33,472 bases of DNA from Acidobacteriota bacterium (GTDB lineage Bacteria > Acidobacteriota > Vicinamibacteria > Vicinamibacterales > 2-12-FULL-66-21). Position numbers and translations under genes: made by a program. The notes under the pieces were generated by a model that made no database searches, was not told the origin of the DNA, and worked only from the letters and a program-made list of their open reading frames with translations. This document shows positions 6,735 to 15,035 of this stretch, piece after piece (positions within the stretch are counted from its first letter, which is position 1; each line of letters starts with the position of its first letter). The stretch is from contig QHWT01000096.1 of assembly GCA_003222675.1 (NCBI GenBank), forward strand, positions 1 to 33,472, read 5' to 3'.

Positions 6735-9700
6735 ATGCTGCCATCACTCATTCGATTCTGCGTCAGTCGCCGTCTGCCTGTGCTCGTCGGCACCCTGGCG
6801 ATCGCCGCCTATGGCGTGAGGGCCTACCTCGCGACGCCTGTCGAAGCCTATCCAGACGTGACGAATCTGCAGGTCAGTGTCATCGCGCAACTGCCGGGGC
6901 TGGCGCCGGAGGAGATCGAGCGGCAGGTGACGGTGCCGCTCGAGCGGGTGCTGAACGGCACACCGGGCATGCTGATGATGCGCAGCGAAAGCTTGTTCGG
7001 CTTGTCGCTGATCGCGTTGACGTTCGAAGACGGCGCGGATCCGTTCCGCTCGCGGATGACGGTGAACGAGCGCATCGCGGATGCGGAGCTGTCGAAGGGT
7101 GTGGATGTGTCGCTGGCGCCGGAAGCGACGCCGCTCGGTGAGATCTACCAGTTCCGCGTCGTCAGCGACAGACATACGCTGACCCAGACGCGCGCGGAAC
7201 TGCAGTGGACGGTCTCTCGCGTGCTGCGGCAGGTCCCCGGCGTTGCCGACGTGGTGTGCTTCGGCGGATTTCTGAAGGAGATCCACGTGCAGGTGGATCC
7301 GTCGCGGCTGCTCGCGCACGATCTGACGCTGGCGGACGTTACCGGTGCGCTGGAGCGCTCGAACAGAAACGTCGGCGGCGGATTTCTGCGGCACGGCGAC
7401 CAGGAGCTCACGATCCGCGGCGTGGGTTACCTGACAGATGCGCAGGACGTGCAGGCAATCGTGCTGTCGAGCCGTGAAGGGACGCCGGTTCGCATCGGCG
7501 ATGTTGCGCGCGTGGTCGCGTCGCATACCCCCAGCCGAGGAACGGTCGGCTACAACCTCGACACCAATGTCGCAGAAGGCTTCGCGCTGCTCCGGCGCGG
7601 GGAGAACCCGAGCACCGTCCTCGACGGCATCCATGCGAAGGTCGAGGAGCTGAACGCGACCATTCTGCCGAAGGGCATGCGTATCGAGCCGTTCTACGAC
7701 CGGACGACGCTCGTGAGCGAGACGCTCTCGACCGTCCATCACAATCTCCTCTTCGGCGCGCTCCTTGTGATCGCGGTCGTCTGGCTCTTCCTGCGCAGCG
7801 TGCGCTGCTCGCTGATCGTGGCGTCGGTGATCCCGCTCGCGCTGCTGACGGCGTTCATCGGACTGCGCCTGATCGGCCTGCCGGCCAATCTCATTTCGAT
7901 GGGGGCCATCGACTTCGGCATCCTCGTCGATGGCGCGGTGGTGCTCGTCGAGAATGTGCTGCACCAGACCGCTGCGCGCAGGCCGGAGCGACGCCGCGAT
8001 CTGCTGCGCGTCATCGCCGGAAGCGCACTTGACGTGGCGCGGCCGACGTTCTTCGCCATGGCGATCATCATCGCGGCGCTCATCCCGATTTTCACGCTGG
8101 AGCGCGTCGAGGGGCGCATCTTCAGGCCGCTCGCCCTCACCTACAGCTTTGCGCTCGTCGGCGCGCTCGTGTTTGCGCTGACGGTGATTCCAGCGTTGTG
8201 CGCGCTCGTATTCCGCCCCAAAGACGGCGACGTCCGCGAACCCGAGCTGATCGCCCGCGGGCGCGAGTCGTACGGACGGCTCGTGAGCTGGTTGCTCGAT
8301 CGAAAACTGGCGGCGGCCGCGGGCCTCGCCGTGCTCGCTATCGTGAGCGGTCTCGTCGCCGCAAGGCTCGGGAGCGAGTTCCTGCCGCAGCTCGACGAAG
8401 GAGACCTCGTGATCTTCGTCGAGATGCCGCCGAGCATCTCGCTGGAAAAGGGGACGGAGCTTCTGCGCGAAGTGAGACGACGGATCCTCGCGTTCCCGGA
8501 AGTGGAGAGCACGTTGAGCGAGCAGGGACGGCCGGAGGACGGGACCGACGACGAAGGCGTCAACATGAGCGAGACGTTCGTGCGTCTGCTGCCAAAGGAG
8601 AAGTGGCGGTCCGGATGGGACAAGGACCGGCTGAACGACGCAATGCGCGCGTCGCTGACCGAAATGCCCGGCATCAGCTTCAACTTCTCCCAACCGATCA
8701 AGGACAACGTCGAGGAAGCGCTGAGCGGCGTCCGCGGCCAGGTCGTGCTGAAGATTTTCGGCACCGACCTCGACGGCATGAAGGCCACGCTGGAGAAGTG
8801 TGTGTCGGCGTTGAAACCGGTGCCGGGGATTGTCGATCTGGGCGTGTACCGCGAGTCGACCATCCCGCAGCTCCAGGTCATTCTCGATCGCGCTCGGCTC
8901 GCCCGCGCCGGTATCACGGTGGATGCCGCGCAGGATGTCATCGAGACCGCGCTGAGCGGTCACGTTGCGACGGAGCTCTGGGAGAACGAGCGTCCCGTTC
9001 CGGTCCGCGTCATCCTGCCGTTCGACGCGCGCGAAGACGAAGGGCGCATCGGCGACATTCTCGTGCCCGCCGTGGACGGCGCTCGCGTGCCCATGCGCGA
9101 AATCGCGCGGATCGAGCGCGCCGACGGGCGGGCGTGCATCAACCGCGAAGCCAACAGCCGCGTGCTGTCCCTGAAATTCAACGTCCAGGGACGGGATATG
9201 GGCTCGGTCATCGCGGACGCCCAGGCGGCCGTCGGCCGGGAGGTGAAGGTGCCCGAGGGCAGCTTCCTCGCGTGGTCGGGCGAATTCGAGAACCAGCGCC
9301 GCGCGATGGGTCGCCTGTCAGTGATCGTGCCGCTGTCGTTCCTCGTCGTCTTTGCGCTGCTCTATACGGCGCTCGGATCGATGCCGAGCGCCTGCGCGGT
9401 GCTTGCCGTGGCGCCGTTTGCCATGAGTGGAGGCGTGTTCGCGCTCGCGTTCACCGGCATCCCGCTTTCGGTCAGTGCCGCCGTGGGATTCATCGCCTTG
9501 CTCGGCCAGGTATGCCTCGCGTCGTTGCTCGTCGTCAGCACGATCGATGACCGGCGTCGTGGCGGAGAGGCGTTGATGCCCGCGGTTGTCGCGGGCGCCG
9601 CCAGCCGGTTGCGCGTCGTGTTGATGACCGCGCTTCTCGCGATTCTGGGGCTGATGCCGGCGGCGCTCTCGAGCGGGGTCGGGAGTGAGACGCAGCGTCC

Positions 9701-9854
9701 CTTCGCTGTCGTCATCATCGGCGGCCTCGTGACCGCGGTCGCGGTCACACTGCTGGAGCTGCCTGCCGTGTATGCCTTCATCGTGCGCAAGGCGCCCGTG
9801 CGGGCGTCGGACGAGGACCCGGTGTGGGAAGCGGGGGAGGCGACGGCATCGTGA
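6735..9854 (+). CDS. czcA: Heavy-metal RND efflux pump, inner-membrane subunit (CzcA family)
   Basis: This 1039-residue proton-driven antiporter has the full RND layout: one N-terminal span, a large periplasmic domain, six spans, a second periplasmic domain and six more spans. Transmembrane segment 4 carries DFGILVDGAVVLVEN (from Asp393; second Asp at 399). This fits the DFG-x3-DGA-x3-VEN signature described for HME1 pumps exporting Zn, Co and Cd, and does not resemble the copper/silver (HME4) signature. Divalent-cation efflux is therefore the family-based prediction. Its stop overlaps the start of the outer-membrane channel gene by 4 bp (GTGA). Large antisense frames here are shadows of the GC-rich code. 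Confidence 0.93.
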   Translation: MLPSLIRFCVSRRLPVLVGTLAIAAYGVRAYLATPVEAYPDVTNLQVSVIAQLPGLAPEEIERQVTVPLERVLNGTPGMLMMRSESLFGLSLIALTFEDGADPFRSRMTVNERIADAELSKGVDVSLAPEATPLGEIYQFRVVSDRHTLTQTRAELQWTVSRVLRQVPGVADVVCFGGFLKEIHVQVDPSRLLAHDLTLADVTGALERSNRNVGGGFLRHGDQELTIRGVGYLTDAQDVQAIVLSSREGTPVRIGDVARVVASHTPSRGTVGYNLDTNVAEGFALLRRGENPSTVLDGIHAKVEELNATILPKGMRIEPFYDRTTLVSETLSTVHHNLLFGALLVIAVVWLFLRSVRCSLIVASVIPLALLTAFIGLRLIGLPANLISMGAIDFGILVDGAVVLVENVLHQTAARRPERRRDLLRVIAGSALDVARPTFFAMAIIIAALIPIFTLERVEGRIFRPLALTYSFALVGALVFALTVIPALCALVFRPKDGDVREPELIARGRESYGRLVSWLLDRKLAAAAGLAVLAIVSGLVAARLGSEFLPQLDEGDLVIFVEMPPSISLEKGTELLREVRRRILAFPEVESTLSEQGRPEDGTDDEGVNMSETFVRLLPKEKWRSGWDKDRLNDAMRASLTEMPGISFNFSQPIKDNVEEALSGVRGQVVLKIFGTDLDGMKATLEKCVSALKPVPGIVDLGVYRESTIPQLQVILDRARLARAGITVDAAQDVIETALSGHVATELWENERPVPVRVILPFDAREDEGRIGDILVPAVDGARVPMREIARIERADGRACINREANSRVLSLKFNVQGRDMGSVIADAQAAVGREVKVPEGSFLAWSGEFENQRRAMGRLSVIVPLSFLVVFALLYTALGSMPSACAVLAVAPFAMSGGVFALAFTGIPLSVSAAVGFIALLGQVCLASLLVVSTIDDRRRGGEALMPAVVAGAASRLRVVLMTALLAILGLMPAALSSGVGSETQRPFAVVIIGGLVTAVAVTLLELPAVYAFIVRKAPVRASDEDPVWEAGEATAS

Positions 9855-11116
9855 GGCGCAACGCTGTTGCTGTCGTCGCAGCCGTCTGTCTCATCGCGAG
9901 CTGCGGCGCCGCGGCCGCGGGTCAGGCCGCGCCGCTTCCCGCGCGCGCGACGCTCGAGCAGGTCCTGAAAATTCTCGACGAGCGCAGCCCGCGCACCGCG
10001 GCAGAGCGCGCCACGATCGACGTCACCGCGGCGGATCGCATCACGGCGGACACGCTGCCCAATCCGTCCCTGACCTACGGAGGCTCGCGGCTGGTGTCGG
10101 GTGCGAGCACTGGCGCCATCACGCAGCACCAGTTCGTGGTTGATCAGCCGCTGTTGCTGTTCGGGCAGCGACAGACGCGCCGCGAGCTCGCCAATCTGAA
10201 CGTCTCAGCCGAACGCGCTCGCGTCGCGACGACACTCGCCGGCCGACGTCTCGAAGTACGGCAGGCGTTTGCAACACTTGTCGCGCGCCAGGAGGAACTG
10301 CGGATTCTGCAGGACAGCCAGGCGGAGTTGCAGCGGATCGCGCACGTCGTTCGAGGCCGCGCGGAAGCGGGCGACAGCAGTCAGTACGATGTGCTGCGCA
10401 TCGACATCGAGAGCCGAACGCTGCAGGTAGAGGTGATGAACGCGGCAACGGACGTCGAGGATGCGTCAGGGCACCTCGCGTCGCTGCTCGGGTTTCCGGA
10501 ATGGCTGCCGCGGGCGGACGGAACACTGGCGCCCGGGAACGTTCCCACGGAATTGAGTGTGCTCTGGGATACGGCGCAGCAGAGGCGTCCGCGACTCGCC
10601 GCCATCCGGCAGCGCCAGAGCGCCTCGCGTGGAGCGCTCGCGCTCGCCCGGCGTGCGCGCCTGCCGGTGCCGGACGTGAGTGCGGGAGCCCTCATGACGC
10701 GTGAAGTGGCAGGGGCGTCCGCGTTCGTCGGCCTTTCAATTCCCTTGGCGCTGTTCGACCGCAATCGTGGACCCATCGCGCGCGCCGCCGCAGAAGTCGA
10801 GGCGCAGATGCTGGAGGCTGGCGCCGAAGTCGCCGAAGCGCGCGCGGAGATCGAACGCACACAGAAGACGCTTCTGGGCAGGCGCAAGACCCTCCTCACG
10901 CTCGAAGGCGAGGTCGTCGAGCGAGTGCCCGACTTGCGACGGATGGCCGAGGCGGCGTACCGCGAAGGGCGCGGTGGCATTCTCGAGCTGCTCGATGCGT
11001 CGAGATCGCTGAAGGAGATCCAGCTCCTGCACGTCCGACAGCTGGAGACGACCAAGCTGGCCGAAGAGGACCTGATCTCCGCGGCGGGCCTCGATGTGAC
11101 CGAGCCGTTGCAATGA
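9851..11116 (+). CDS. Outer-membrane efflux channel (TolC/CzcC family)
   Basis: This 421-residue protein has a signal peptide (VAVVAAVCLIASCGAAAAGQ) and two homologous halves rich in long amphipathic helices, as in TolC-like channels. Typical motifs are LPNPSLTYGGSR near the start of the first strand region, FVVDQPLLLFGQR, and LSIPLALFDRNRGPIARAAAEVEA in the second half. It forms the trimeric exit duct for the RND pump. The GTG start at 9851 overlaps the pump stop (GTGA), and its own stop overlaps the next ATG (ATGA at 11113), so translation is coupled across the operon. A Cys in ASCG could make it a lipoprotein, as in many CzcC proteins, but the lipobox is weak. Confidence 0.9.
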   Translation: MRRNAVAVVAAVCLIASCGAAAAGQAAPLPARATLEQVLKILDERSPRTAAERATIDVTAADRITADTLPNPSLTYGGSRLVSGASTGAITQHQFVVDQPLLLFGQRQTRRELANLNVSAERARVATTLAGRRLEVRQAFATLVARQEELRILQDSQAELQRIAHVVRGRAEAGDSSQYDVLRIDIESRTLQVEVMNAATDVEDASGHLASLLGFPEWLPRADGTLAPGNVPTELSVLWDTAQQRRPRLAAIRQRQSASRGALALARRARLPVPDVSAGALMTREVAGASAFVGLSIPLALFDRNRGPIARAAAEVEAQMLEAGAEVAEARAEIERTQKTLLGRRKTLLTLEGEVVERVPDLRRMAEAAYREGRGGILELLDASRSLKEIQLLHVRQLETTKLAEEDLISAAGLDVTEPLQ

Positions 11117-11472
11117 ATACGTCGACGGCGGACCACCCCAAGTGCTTCACGCGACGCGTCGTCGCCGCAGCGTTCACGGTTCTGATGTCAGCAACCGCCG
11201 CGTGCGTTCGTGGGGCGCCGTCCCAGGCGCCGCACGTATGGCTGTTGCGGGGTGCCGTGGTCGCCGTTCAGGATTCGAGCGTACGAGTGCGTCACAAATC
11301 CGGGCAGGTAGTGGTGCTGATGCTCGACGAAAGGACGACGTATTTCGTGCACAAGAAACCTGCGCCGTCAGGTCTGCTGAAGGTCGGTGCTCGCGTCATG
11401 GTGGATGTTCAGCGAGCAGGTGGCATCGATCGCGCCGTTCGCGTGCAGATTTCCGAGACACGCTCGCCCTGA
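11113..11472 (+). CDS. Small exported protein at the end of the efflux operon (DUF5666-like)
   Basis: This 119-residue protein has an N-terminal hydrophobic export signal (VVAAAFTVLMSATAACVRG) with a possible but weak lipobox at the Cys. The mature part is a compact beta-rich domain (LRGAVVAVQDSSVRVRHKSG, VVVLMLDERTTYFVHKK, LKVGARVMVDVQR). Its alternating strands and a VxVGxRVxV-type turn resemble OB-like DUF5666 domains often seen next to metal or copper genes. The 4-bp ATGA overlap with the channel gene ties it to the operon. A periplasmic metal-handling role is an inference from position only. There are few His, Met or Cys residues to bind metal. Confidence 0.65.
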   Translation: MNTSTADHPKCFTRRVVAAAFTVLMSATAACVRGAPSQAPHVWLLRGAVVAVQDSSVRVRHKSGQVVVLMLDERTTYFVHKKPAPSGLLKVGARVMVDVQRAGGIDRAVRVQISETRSP

Positions 11473-11520
11473 ATCGGTGAATCGGCACTGCGCGACAGGA
11501 AATATTCTCAGGGCACGCGC

Positions 11521-11655
11521 GGGAACGCGTGGACTCCCATTCTCGCCTCATCCACGGGCCAGTTCTTCGAGGGTCTCATCGACGAAGTGCGCGTCTACAG
11601 CCGCGCACTCTCGGCGGCCGAGATCGTCACTGACATGAACACCCAATCGTGCGCT
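11521..11655 (+). pseudogene. Remnant of a LamG-domain surface protein gene (C-terminal end only)
   Basis: Translation from 11521 gives GNAWTPILASSTGQFFEG and then LIDEVRVYSRALSAAEIVTDMN. This matches the C-terminus of the intact LamG protein at 30788-32845 (ASSTGEFFNGLIDEVRVYNRALSVGEITTDMN). No start codon, signal peptide or the rest of the domain precedes it; the operon gene stops at 11472. The frame also runs past the expected end, so the original stop was probably lost by a small indel near TAG at 11654. The two-hairpin tail follows immediately. Confidence 0.75.
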
Positions 11656-11668
11656 AGTCAGCCTCATC

Positions 11669-11692
11669 GGTCCCGACCTTCGGGTCGGGACT
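11669..11692 (+). other. Hairpin 1 of the second two-hairpin 3' element
   Basis: A 10-bp stem (11669-11678 with 11683-11692, one G-U pair) closes a TTCG loop. Its stem core is nearly the same as in the hairpin at 165-192, and it holds the same position after the end of a secreted-protein reading frame. Confidence 0.6.
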
Positions 11693-11708
11693 GGTTCCGT
11701 AATGCACA

Positions 11709-11745
11709 AGCCCGCCGTAGCGCCCGGGGCCCGGCGGACTTTTTG
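11709..11745 (+). terminator. GC-rich stem with T-run, second hairpin of the repeated 3' element
   Basis: AGCCCGCCG (from 11709) pairs with CGGCGGACT (to 11740) with one mismatch, and TTTTT follows. The loop can also pair internally (GCCCGGGGC). It probably terminates the efflux operon, having been inherited from the LamG gene whose remnant precedes it. Confidence 0.65.
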
Positions 11746-11785
11746 CTATGTGGCGGATATCGTCAAAATCGAGAGGTGAAATTCC

Positions 11786-12430
11786 ATGAACGATGTGCGC
11801 CTTCGTACCATCTTCGCGGCCGTCTGCGCCGCAGCAGTCTGCCTGGCCTTCAGCCCCGCACCGAATGCCGCGACTTCGTCACCGATCATCGCGCATTTCG
11901 CCGCCAAGGCGCCGTACGTGGGCGACCCGGGGGCTCCGGCGCAGATAGACATCATGATCGAGCGGTGGTCGACGGATAAGCAGCTGGACGCCTTGCGGGG
12001 CGCGCTGGCCAAGGATGGCAGCCAAGGGCTGCTTCCCGTTCTCCAGGGCATGATACGCCGCGCGGGCGTCGTGTTGATTCCCGGAGTCCAGGCGTCAGGC
12101 GCGCGCGCGCGTCTCCGTCACCCGTTCAATGTTTATTTCGCGCGACAGATCGAGACACCGAAAGGCCGCCAGGTAATCCTTGGCGCCGACCATTACCTCG
12201 CGTTCGGTCAGCCCACGGCGGATTGGCCCGCAGATTTCGAATTCTCGCTGCTCGATATCCGCATCGGGCCGGATGGACGCGGCGTCGGCAAGATGGCGCG
12301 AGCGGGGAATGTCACCTACAACAAGGACGCGAAGACCATCGAAGTGGCGGACTACGGCAAGGTGCCGGCGCAGTTGACCGAGGTCAGACTCGATATGCCT
12401 GCCGGTCGCATCTTTGGCGCGAAACAGTAG
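11786..12430 (+). CDS. Exported protein of unknown function
   Basis: This 214-residue protein has a clear signal peptide (IFAAVCAAAVCLAFSPAPNA). A strong ribosome site, GAGGTGA, lies 6 bases before the ATG. The mature domain is mixed alpha/beta: an early YVGDPGAPAQIDIMIERWS, a helix about DALRGALAKDGSQGLL, then beta strands including RQVILGADHYLAFGQP and LLDIRIGPDGRGVGKM. I do not recognise a named family, although similar secreted proteins occur in Acidobacteriota. No catalytic motif, metal site or membrane anchor is evident. It follows the terminator at 11745 and appears to be a single-gene unit. Confidence 0.75.
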   Translation: MNDVRLRTIFAAVCAAAVCLAFSPAPNAATSSPIIAHFAAKAPYVGDPGAPAQIDIMIERWSTDKQLDALRGALAKDGSQGLLPVLQGMIRRAGVVLIPGVQASGARARLRHPFNVYFARQIETPKGRQVILGADHYLAFGQPTADWPADFEFSLLDIRIGPDGRGVGKMARAGNVTYNKDAKTIEVADYGKVPAQLTEVRLDMPAGRIFGAKQ

Positions 12431-12458
12431 ACAAAAGTCTCCGGAGCGGCGGACATCG

Positions 12459-12480
12459 CAGGCTGCTGAACCGCAGCCTG
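12459..12480 (+). other. Perfect 8-bp hairpin after the unknown exported gene
   Basis: CAGGCTGC and GCAGCCTG flank a 6-base loop, 29 bp after the stop at 12430. There is no T-run, so termination would need help; it may instead mark the 3' end of the transcript. I see nothing else supportable in the stretch 12431-12625. Confidence 0.4.
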
Positions 12481-12625
12481 AATGCCGAACGTCAAGTGGG
12501 CGGATGCCAAATTTCAATCAGTTTCGGCCTAAAGCATTCAGCATCGGGCATTGACCCATTCTTGTTTCAAGCAAGCCGTTATAGCCGGGCCGCCCCCGGC
12601 CGGGGTATGATGGCGCGGATCGCCC

Positions 12626-13152
12626 ATGTTCGGCCGCGCCACTCTTGCTCTGCTGTTTGCCGTCAGTCTCGCTGCGCCCGTCCGCCAGACGCTGCAGGTC
12701 GTGCCGCTGATTCGTGACGGCGAGGTCCTCATCTCGTTCAAGCTGGATGAGGCGATGACCGACGATCTCAGGGCGGCGATCCACAGCGGGCTCACGATCA
12801 AGCTGGTTTACACCGTCGATCTGCGCAGGACCGCCGCGATCTGGTTCGACCGCACGCTCGCGTCCGCCGTCGTTGCCGCAACGGTTCGGTACGACACCTT
12901 GACGCGGCGTTATCATGTGTCTCGCTCGCTCGATTGGACTGGGCCGAGATCATGTCGAGCGAAGAAGCGGCCTGGAACGCGCTCACGAGCGACTTCGCGC
13001 GGTTGTCGCTGTTCCGCGGGCTCGCGCTCGAACCGAACGCGGAGTATTACCTGCGGGTGCGTGCCCACTCCACCCCTCGCAACAGCACGTTCGTCTGGCC
13101 CTGGCAGGGGGACGACGCGGTGGGTCTGGCGAAGTTCACATTCATTCGATAG
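12626..13152 (+). pseudogene. DUF4390 exported protein, split by a frameshift at a CTCG repeat
   Basis: The first part (ATG 12626) has a signal peptide and reads VLISFKLDEAMTDDLRAAIH, VYTVDLRRTAAIWFDRTLAS and VRYDTLTRRYHVSRS, the hallmark strands of DUF4390. The second part continues one frame over: LDWAEIMSSEEAAWNALTSD, LALEPNAEYYLRVRAHS and GDDAVGLAKFTFIR, stop 13152. The break falls on (CTCG)3 at 12921-12932. Adding one CTCG unit would restore a single frame (VSRSLARLDWAEIM), so loss of one unit is the simplest cause. The serine-hydrolase-like gene starts 2 bp after the DUF4390 stop. A sequencing or assembly error, or reversible slippage, are alternatives. Confidence 0.8.
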
Positions 13153-13154
13153 CC

Positions 13155-14246
13155 ATGCGAGCGACACGCACACGCGTCGCGGTGTCTCTCCTGGTCCTGC
13201 TGACCTCGATCTCCGTGCTGACCGCACAGGGACCGCTGCTCCCTCCGGGCGGTGCGCTCTCGGTGCTCGAAACATACCTGGAGTCGATGCGGCAGCAGGC
13301 CGGGATACCCGGGATGTCCGCTGCGGTCCTCAGAGACGAAGAGATCGTCTGGGAGCGTGGCTTCGGCTTCCAGAATCTCGAGACGCGCGTGCGCGCGACG
13401 CCCGATACGCCGTATCTGGTCGGCGACATCACGAGCACGCTCGCTGCTGTACTGCTCCTCCAGTGCGTTGAGCAGCGTCACCTCGATCTCGACGAGCCGT
13501 TCAGGCGATACGGGCTCTCGCAGCCGGAGCCGGACGCGACGCTGCGTCAGGTGTTGAGCCATACGGCGCCAGACGGTGCGAAGCAGTTCGTCTACAGTCC
13601 TGAACGCTTCGACAAGCTCACCGCCGTCATGGAACGGTGCGCACCGCAGCCGTTCCGGAAAAGCATCGCGCACCGGATTCTGAAGCCGCTCTCGATGCTC
13701 GACTCGGTCCCGGGTCTAGACCTCAGGGATCCGCAACTCTCGTTGCCCGACGACCTGTTCAATCCGCAGGATCTCGAGCGATATCGCCACGTGCTCGATC
13801 GGATGGCCGCACCGTATAGAGTTGGCAGCCGAAGCCGCCCGGAACGAACCGAGATTCCAGCGATGTCGCTCACCGCATCGAACGGTCTCGTCACGACGGT
13901 CCGCGACCTCGCGCGCTTCGATAAGGCGCTCGATGCCGGCAGTTCCGGCGGGCTGCTGCTGGATGAAACGCTCGATCTCGCGTGGACACCTGTCGTGGGA
14001 CCGGGGGGCGACATTCTTCCGACAGGCCTCGGATGGTTCGTGCAGTCGTACAAGGGAGAGCGGGTCGTCTGGCATTTCGGATACATTCCCAACGCCTATT
14101 CATCGTTGTTCCTGAAGGTGCCCGACCGTCATCTGACCTTCATCCTTCTCGCGAACAGCGACGGACTCAGTGCGCCGTTCCACCTCGACGACGGCGACGT
14201 CACGCGATCGCTGTTTGCCACATTGTTCCTGCGCCTCGTAAAATAA
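13155..14246 (+). CDS. Secreted serine beta-lactamase/PBP-fold protein lacking the catalytic motifs
   Basis: This 363-residue protein has a signal peptide (VAVSLLVLLTSISVLTAQ) and the fold pattern of class C beta-lactamase-related hydrolases: IPGMSAAVLRDEEIVWERGF, LQCVEQRHLDLDEPFRRYG, TLRQVLSHTAPDG and a late GLGWFVQ...WHFGYIPNAYSS. At the site where active members have Ser-x-x-Lys (as in GSVTKT) it reads GDITST (Asp91, Ser94). The Tyr-x-Asn motif reads YSP (147-149). The nucleophile and both general-base positions thus appear absent, suggesting a binding or regulatory pseudoenzyme. A 2-bp gap from the DUF4390 gene suggests co-transcription. The assignment of fold is firm; loss of activity is inferred from my own alignment by eye. 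Confidence 0.85.
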   Translation: MRATRTRVAVSLLVLLTSISVLTAQGPLLPPGGALSVLETYLESMRQQAGIPGMSAAVLRDEEIVWERGFGFQNLETRVRATPDTPYLVGDITSTLAAVLLLQCVEQRHLDLDEPFRRYGLSQPEPDATLRQVLSHTAPDGAKQFVYSPERFDKLTAVMERCAPQPFRKSIAHRILKPLSMLDSVPGLDLRDPQLSLPDDLFNPQDLERYRHVLDRMAAPYRVGSRSRPERTEIPAMSLTASNGLVTTVRDLARFDKALDAGSSGGLLLDETLDLAWTPVVGPGGDILPTGLGWFVQSYKGERVVWHFGYIPNAYSSLFLKVPDRHLTFILLANSDGLSAPFHLDDGDVTRSLFATLFLRLVK

Positions 14247-14264
14247 GCGCCTGCGCTGCAAGCT

Positions 14265-14864
14265 ATGAGGCGACTGCTTGGGTTCGGCTGTTTGTGTCTT
14301 CTTGCATGGCCCCGCGCGGCTGCCGCGGAATGGCACCTGACGCCGACGGTCGGTCTTACCTTCGCAAGCAACACGAGCCTCGTCGATCTCGATCAGGGCA
14401 CGGAGAGAGTTCACCCGAATTTCGGCGGCACTGTCAGTTTCCTCGGCGGCGGCGTGCTCGGTGTGGAGGGCCTCGTTGTCATCACACCGGGCTTCTACAA
14501 GGGAACCGAGATACTGATTGAGAGCAGCCGCTCGATCGTCGTGATGGGAAACGTGATGCTGACGGCGCCGCGCCGCTGGACGGAGTACAATCTGCGCCCC
14601 TTCGTGTCGGGCGGCATCGGGTTGCTTCAGGCGTCCTACCAGGAGAGGTTTGAAGGGCTTCCTCCGCAGAGCGTGAAGAGGCCCGGCTTCAACATCGGCG
14701 GGGGCGCCATCGGATTTTTCTCTCCGCGGACGGGGGTGCGGTTCGATCTCCGGTATTACAGCAACCTGCCGGGACAGCGAACCAACGGCCTGATCCCACT
14801 GACCAGCGATAGAGTCCACCTCAGATACATGACCGCGTCGGTCGGCCTCGTGCTGCGCCGGTAA
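14265..14864 (+). CDS. Small outer-membrane beta-barrel protein
   Basis: This 199-residue protein has a signal peptide (LLGFGCLCLLAWPRAAAA) and then alternating hydrophobic/polar strands separated by short turns: WHLTPTVGLTFASNTSL, NFGGTVSFLGGGVLGVEGLV, LRPFVSGGIGLLQASY, FNIGGGAIGFFSPRTGVRFD. The C-terminal strand ends YMTASVGLVLRR. The glycine- and aromatic-rich strand pattern, with eight to ten strands, fits the OmpA-like/OMP_b-brl barrels of the outer membrane. Substrate or binding role is unknown. It follows the pseudoenzyme gene by 18 bp, so the two may share a transcript. Confidence 0.75.
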   Translation: MRRLLGFGCLCLLAWPRAAAAEWHLTPTVGLTFASNTSLVDLDQGTERVHPNFGGTVSFLGGGVLGVEGLVVITPGFYKGTEILIESSRSIVVMGNVMLTAPRRWTEYNLRPFVSGGIGLLQASYQERFEGLPPQSVKRPGFNIGGGAIGFFSPRTGVRFDLRYYSNLPGQRTNGLIPLTSDRVHLRYMTASVGLVLRR

Positions 14865-15035
14865 CCTGTAGGAGTGACATTTGTCTCCGCGATCGCGACA
14901 TTCTCGCGGGTGACCGATGGTCGCGTTCGCCCCTACCGGTAGAGTCCGTCGGCATCAATGTTGCGGAGTCCCCTCCGCCGACACAGGTGCGGCGTCGAGT
15001 CCAAAGAAACTTGCGACCCCCGCAGAAGCGGAGAG

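Noticed and set aside
6744-8963. Long antisense reading frame (739 codons) opposite the RND pump gene
   Set aside because: It is His/Arg/Asp-rich with no recognisable domain and lies wholly inside a clear CzcA gene; this is a codon-bias shadow.
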